The position numbers were made by a program, and so were the translations under genes. The notes under the pieces were generated by a model, which saw nothing but the letters and a program-made list of their open reading frames with translations, ran no database searches and was not told the DNA's origin. From positions 124,001 to 188,000 of the forward strand of contig SVFT01000004.1 in the NCBI GenBank assembly GCA_015056735.1: 64,000 nucleotides of DNA. Reading direction: 5' to 3'. The DNA comes from Lachnospiraceae bacterium. Its GTDB lineage: Bacteria > Bacillota > Clostridia > Lachnospirales > Lachnospiraceae. Position 1 is the first letter of the stretch. Each line of letters opens with the position of its first letter. This document shows, piece after piece, positions 62,006 through 64,000 of this stretch.

Positions 62006-63895
62006 ATGGAGATTAAGGTACTCGATCATCAGACGATCGACAAGATCGCAGCCGGCGAGGTTGTAGAAAGACCTGCCAGCGTTGTAAAAGAACTGGTAGA
62101 AAACGCTATGGATTCCGGCGCTGACAACATTACGGTTGAGATCAAAGAGGGCGGGATCGCGATGATCCGCGTGACAGATAACGGATGCGGTATTCCCAAG
62201 GATCAGGTCGCAAAGGCGTTCCTCCGTCATTCAACCAGTAAGATCCGTACGGCAGATGACCTTTTGGGAATCCAAAGCCTTGGATTTCGCGGTGAGGCAT
62301 TATCGAGTATCAGTGCCGTCTCTCAGACAGAAATGATCACAAAAGTTGCAAATGATCTAACCGGTGTGCGCTATGTCATTAACGGCGGGCAAGAAAGTGA
62401 AAAAGAAGAGATCGGCGCCCCGGAAGGAACAACGATCATTGTACGTAATCTTTTTTTCAATGTGCCCGCCCGCCGCAAATTCTTAAAGACGGCGCAGACG
62501 GAAAGCAGTGCGATCGTTGAACTCATGCAGCATCTTGCTATGTCACATCCGGAGATCTCTTTTAAGTTTATGCAAAGCGGCCAGATCCGTTTTCACACTT
62601 CGGGTAATGGTGACCTGAAAGAGATCATTTATCGGATATACGGACGCGATGCGGCAAACGAGATCATTCCGATCGATTTTGAAAGCGAGGCGCTTAAGAT
62701 CACAGGTTATCTTGGGACGCCCACGATCACACGTGCCAACCGTAATTTTGAAACGTGTTTTATCAATGGACGCTATATTAAGAGTAAACTTGTATCAAAG
62801 GCGGTGGAAGACGGTTACGGCGGTTATCTGATGCAGCACAAATTTCCGCTTTATGTGATCCATATCACGCTGCCTCCGGACCGGCTTGATGTAAATGTAC
62901 ATCCGGCGAAATGGGAGGTTCGTTTCGAAGAACAGAATACACTGGCAGAATGGATCGCACATGCAGTATCGGATACGCTGACACATAAAGAGATGATCAA
63001 AACGGCTACCCTGCCCGGAGATTCGGAGCCAAAGGTGCAAACGCTCCGAAAACCGCTGGCGGAAAAGATCTATATGCCCGAACCGTTTGAAATAGAAGCC
63101 AAAAAACGGGAAGGCTTCCTTTCTTTGACTCAAGAAGTCAATGGAACGGAAAAATCGGATCCGCCTTCAGACAATGACTTCAGGGCTTTGTCGTTAACCG
63201 AACGGGTCAATAGTCTGTCGGGGAATGTCATCAAACGATCCGATGCGATCGTGGTTGAAAAACCGGCTCAGATGAATCTTTTCGATGAAAAGATCCTGAA
63301 AAAAGAAAAGCGGCACGAATATAGGATCATTGGTCAGGTTTTTGACACTTACTGGCTGATCGAATTTGAAGAAAAGCTGCTTTTGATCGATCAGCATGCT
63401 GCGCATGAAAAGATCAAATACGAACGGATCTTAAAGCAGGTTGAAACCGGCGGTGTTGCCTCTCAGTCGATCAATCCGCCTATCATTGTGTCTCTTTCCG
63501 GCAGTGAAGAAGCCGTGTATAAAGAATACGCCGATACTTTTGCCGCTCTTGGCTTTGAGACTGAGCATTTCGGCGGAAATGAGTATGCGATCCGCGCTGT
63601 TCCAACCGATCTTTTCGGATGTGGGGAAAAGGAATTGTTCCTTAATGTAATGGATGAGCTGTCGTCCGGAGGGATGGCAGAAAAAGAGCCTTCCGTGATA
63701 CGTTCCAAGATCGCATCTATGGCATGCAAAGCTGCCGTAAAAGGAAATATGCATCTTTCGATCGCGGAAGCGGAAAAACTGATCGATGAATTAATGGAAC
63801 TTGATAACCCATATCATTGTCCGCACGGCAGGCCAACGATCATCACGATCAGTAAATATGAGATGGAGAAAAAATTCAGCAGGATCGTAACATGA
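62006..63895 (+). CDS. mutL: DNA mismatch repair protein MutL (endonuclease-type)
   Basis: A 629 aa protein. The GHKL ATPase has [12 protein letters not shown] (Glu about 32–34), [10 protein letters not shown] and [13 protein letters not shown] variable linker (about 330–430) follows. The C-terminal domain carries the nicking-endonuclease metal motif [12 protein letters not shown] (about 461–472), ACKAAVKGN and CPHGRPTI, as expected for a bacterium without MutH. The ATG is 1 bp after mutS, and the stop overlaps the miaA start (ATGA). Confidence 0.98.
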   Translation: MEIKVLDHQTIDKIAAGEVVERPASVVKELVENAMDSGADNITVEIKEGGIAMIRVTDNGCGIPKDQVAKAFLRHSTSKIRTADDLLGIQSLGFRGEALSSISAVSQTEMITKVANDLTGVRYVINGGQESEKEEIGAPEGTTIIVRNLFFNVPARRKFLKTAQTESSAIVELMQHLAMSHPEISFKFMQSGQIRFHTSGNGDLKEIIYRIYGRDAANEIIPIDFESEALKITGYLGTPTITRANRNFETCFINGRYIKSKLVSKAVEDGYGGYLMQHKFPLYVIHITLPPDRLDVNVHPAKWEVRFEEQNTLAEWIAHAVSDTLTHKEMIKTATLPGDSEPKVQTLRKPLAEKIYMPEPFEIEAKKREGFLSLTQEVNGTEKSDPPSDNDFRALSLTERVNSLSGNVIKRSDAIVVEKPAQMNLFDEKILKKEKRHEYRIIGQVFDTYWLIEFEEKLLLIDQHAAHEKIKYERILKQVETGGVASQSINPPIIVSLSGSEEAVYKEYADTFAALGFETEHFGGNEYAIRAVPTDLFGCGEKELFLNVMDELSSGGMAEKEPSVIRSKIASMACKAAVKGNMHLSIAEAEKLIDELMELDNPYHCPHGRPTIITISKYEMEKKFSRIVT

Positions 63896-64000
63896 TGATG
63901 GAAGAAATGAAACCGCTGGTCATTCTGACCGGTCCGACAGCCGTCGGTAAGACAGCATTGTCGATCGAACTTGCCAAAAGAATAAACGGTGAGATCATCT
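63892..64000 (+). CDS. miaA: tRNA dimethylallyltransferase (5' part, truncated by window end)
   Basis: Three consecutive ATG codons begin at 63892 within the mutL stop. The 36 visible residues contain the P-loop [20 protein letters not shown], which identifies MiaA (the GPTAVGK P-loop). It transfers dimethylallyl to A37 of tRNAs, making the substrate of MiaB. The mutL–miaA junction is a common bacterial arrangement. Confidence 0.95.
   Translation, partial: MMMEEMKPLVILTGPTAVGKTALSIELAKRINGEII

Noticed and set aside
41164-64000. Terminators or promoters within the long plus-strand run
   Set aside because: Intergenic gaps are mostly under 30 bp and I found no convincing hairpin with a T tract or paired promoter boxes; weak internal promoters cannot be excluded by eye.
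1-64000. Mobile elements, prophage, CRISPR arrays or restriction systems
   Set aside because: No transposase, integrase, phage structural gene, regularly spaced repeat or methyltransferase of restriction type was recognised.

Overview
The window looks like a chromosomal segment of a low-to-mid GC, Gram-positive anaerobe of the Clostridia, most likely the family Lachnospiraceae. Evidence for this: the Bacillota synteny blocks rpmB–asp23–yloV, phoH–yqfF-like–ybeY and miaB–mutS–mutL–miaA; a GerW-type sporulation protein; oxygen-sensitive enzymes (an [FeFe]-hydrogenase-like protein and NfnAB); strong AGGAGG-type ribosome sites; and consensus sigma-A promoters. Genus is not resolvable by eye. I see no insertion sequence, prophage, CRISPR array, rRNA or riboswitch. 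No gene-free stretch exceeds 300 bases.

Layout. 1–2400: end of an unknown gene, a small unknown gene, DUF2953 protein, GerW and a coiled-coil/J-domain protein, closed by a terminator. 2400–2720: rpmB on the minus strand, with back-to-back promoters. 2748–7444: asp23, fakA-like, D,D-carboxypeptidase, tgt, yajC. 7556–10112: leuB and an L,D-transpeptidase. 10209–12502: serC–serA. 12581–18126: DegV/FakB-like protein, [FeFe]-hydrogenase-like protein, gltX, UvrD-like helicase. 18109–18423: DUF1292 protein (minus). 18535–21939: a glycogen-debranching-enzyme homologue that has lost its catalytic residues, a DUF5662 protein, trpS. 21944–26241 (minus): a polyamine ABC transporter operon led by an XRE–cupin regulator, with a clear promoter and operator. 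26460–27787: a beta-propeller lactonase and a small unknown gene that converges on it.

27935–38385 is the most unusual region. It is a tight, ten-gene, co-directional envelope-modification operon: secreted transglutaminase, Asp/Glu racemase family protein, DltA-like adenylating enzyme, carrier protein, MBOAT acyltransferase, two SGNH-type proteins (one with Cys in place of the nucleophilic Ser), a lipoprotein, a CapA-like protein and a DUF1015 protein. It resembles a dlt teichoic-acid D-alanylation pathway with its own amino-acid racemase. A tRNA-Thr(CGT) gene on the minus strand follows.

38611–64000 is one long plus-strand run of housekeeping genes: ftsK/spoIIIE; one-carbon enzymes fhs and folD; bifurcating transhydrogenase nfnAB; two zinc-ribbon membrane proteins; rlmH; a VanW protein; phoH, a degenerate PgpH/YqfF-like HD protein and ybeY; a SpoVB/MurJ-like flippase; two FAD proteins; DUF896; 5-formyl-THF cyclo-ligase; then miaB, mutS, mutL and the first codons of miaA, which runs off the end.
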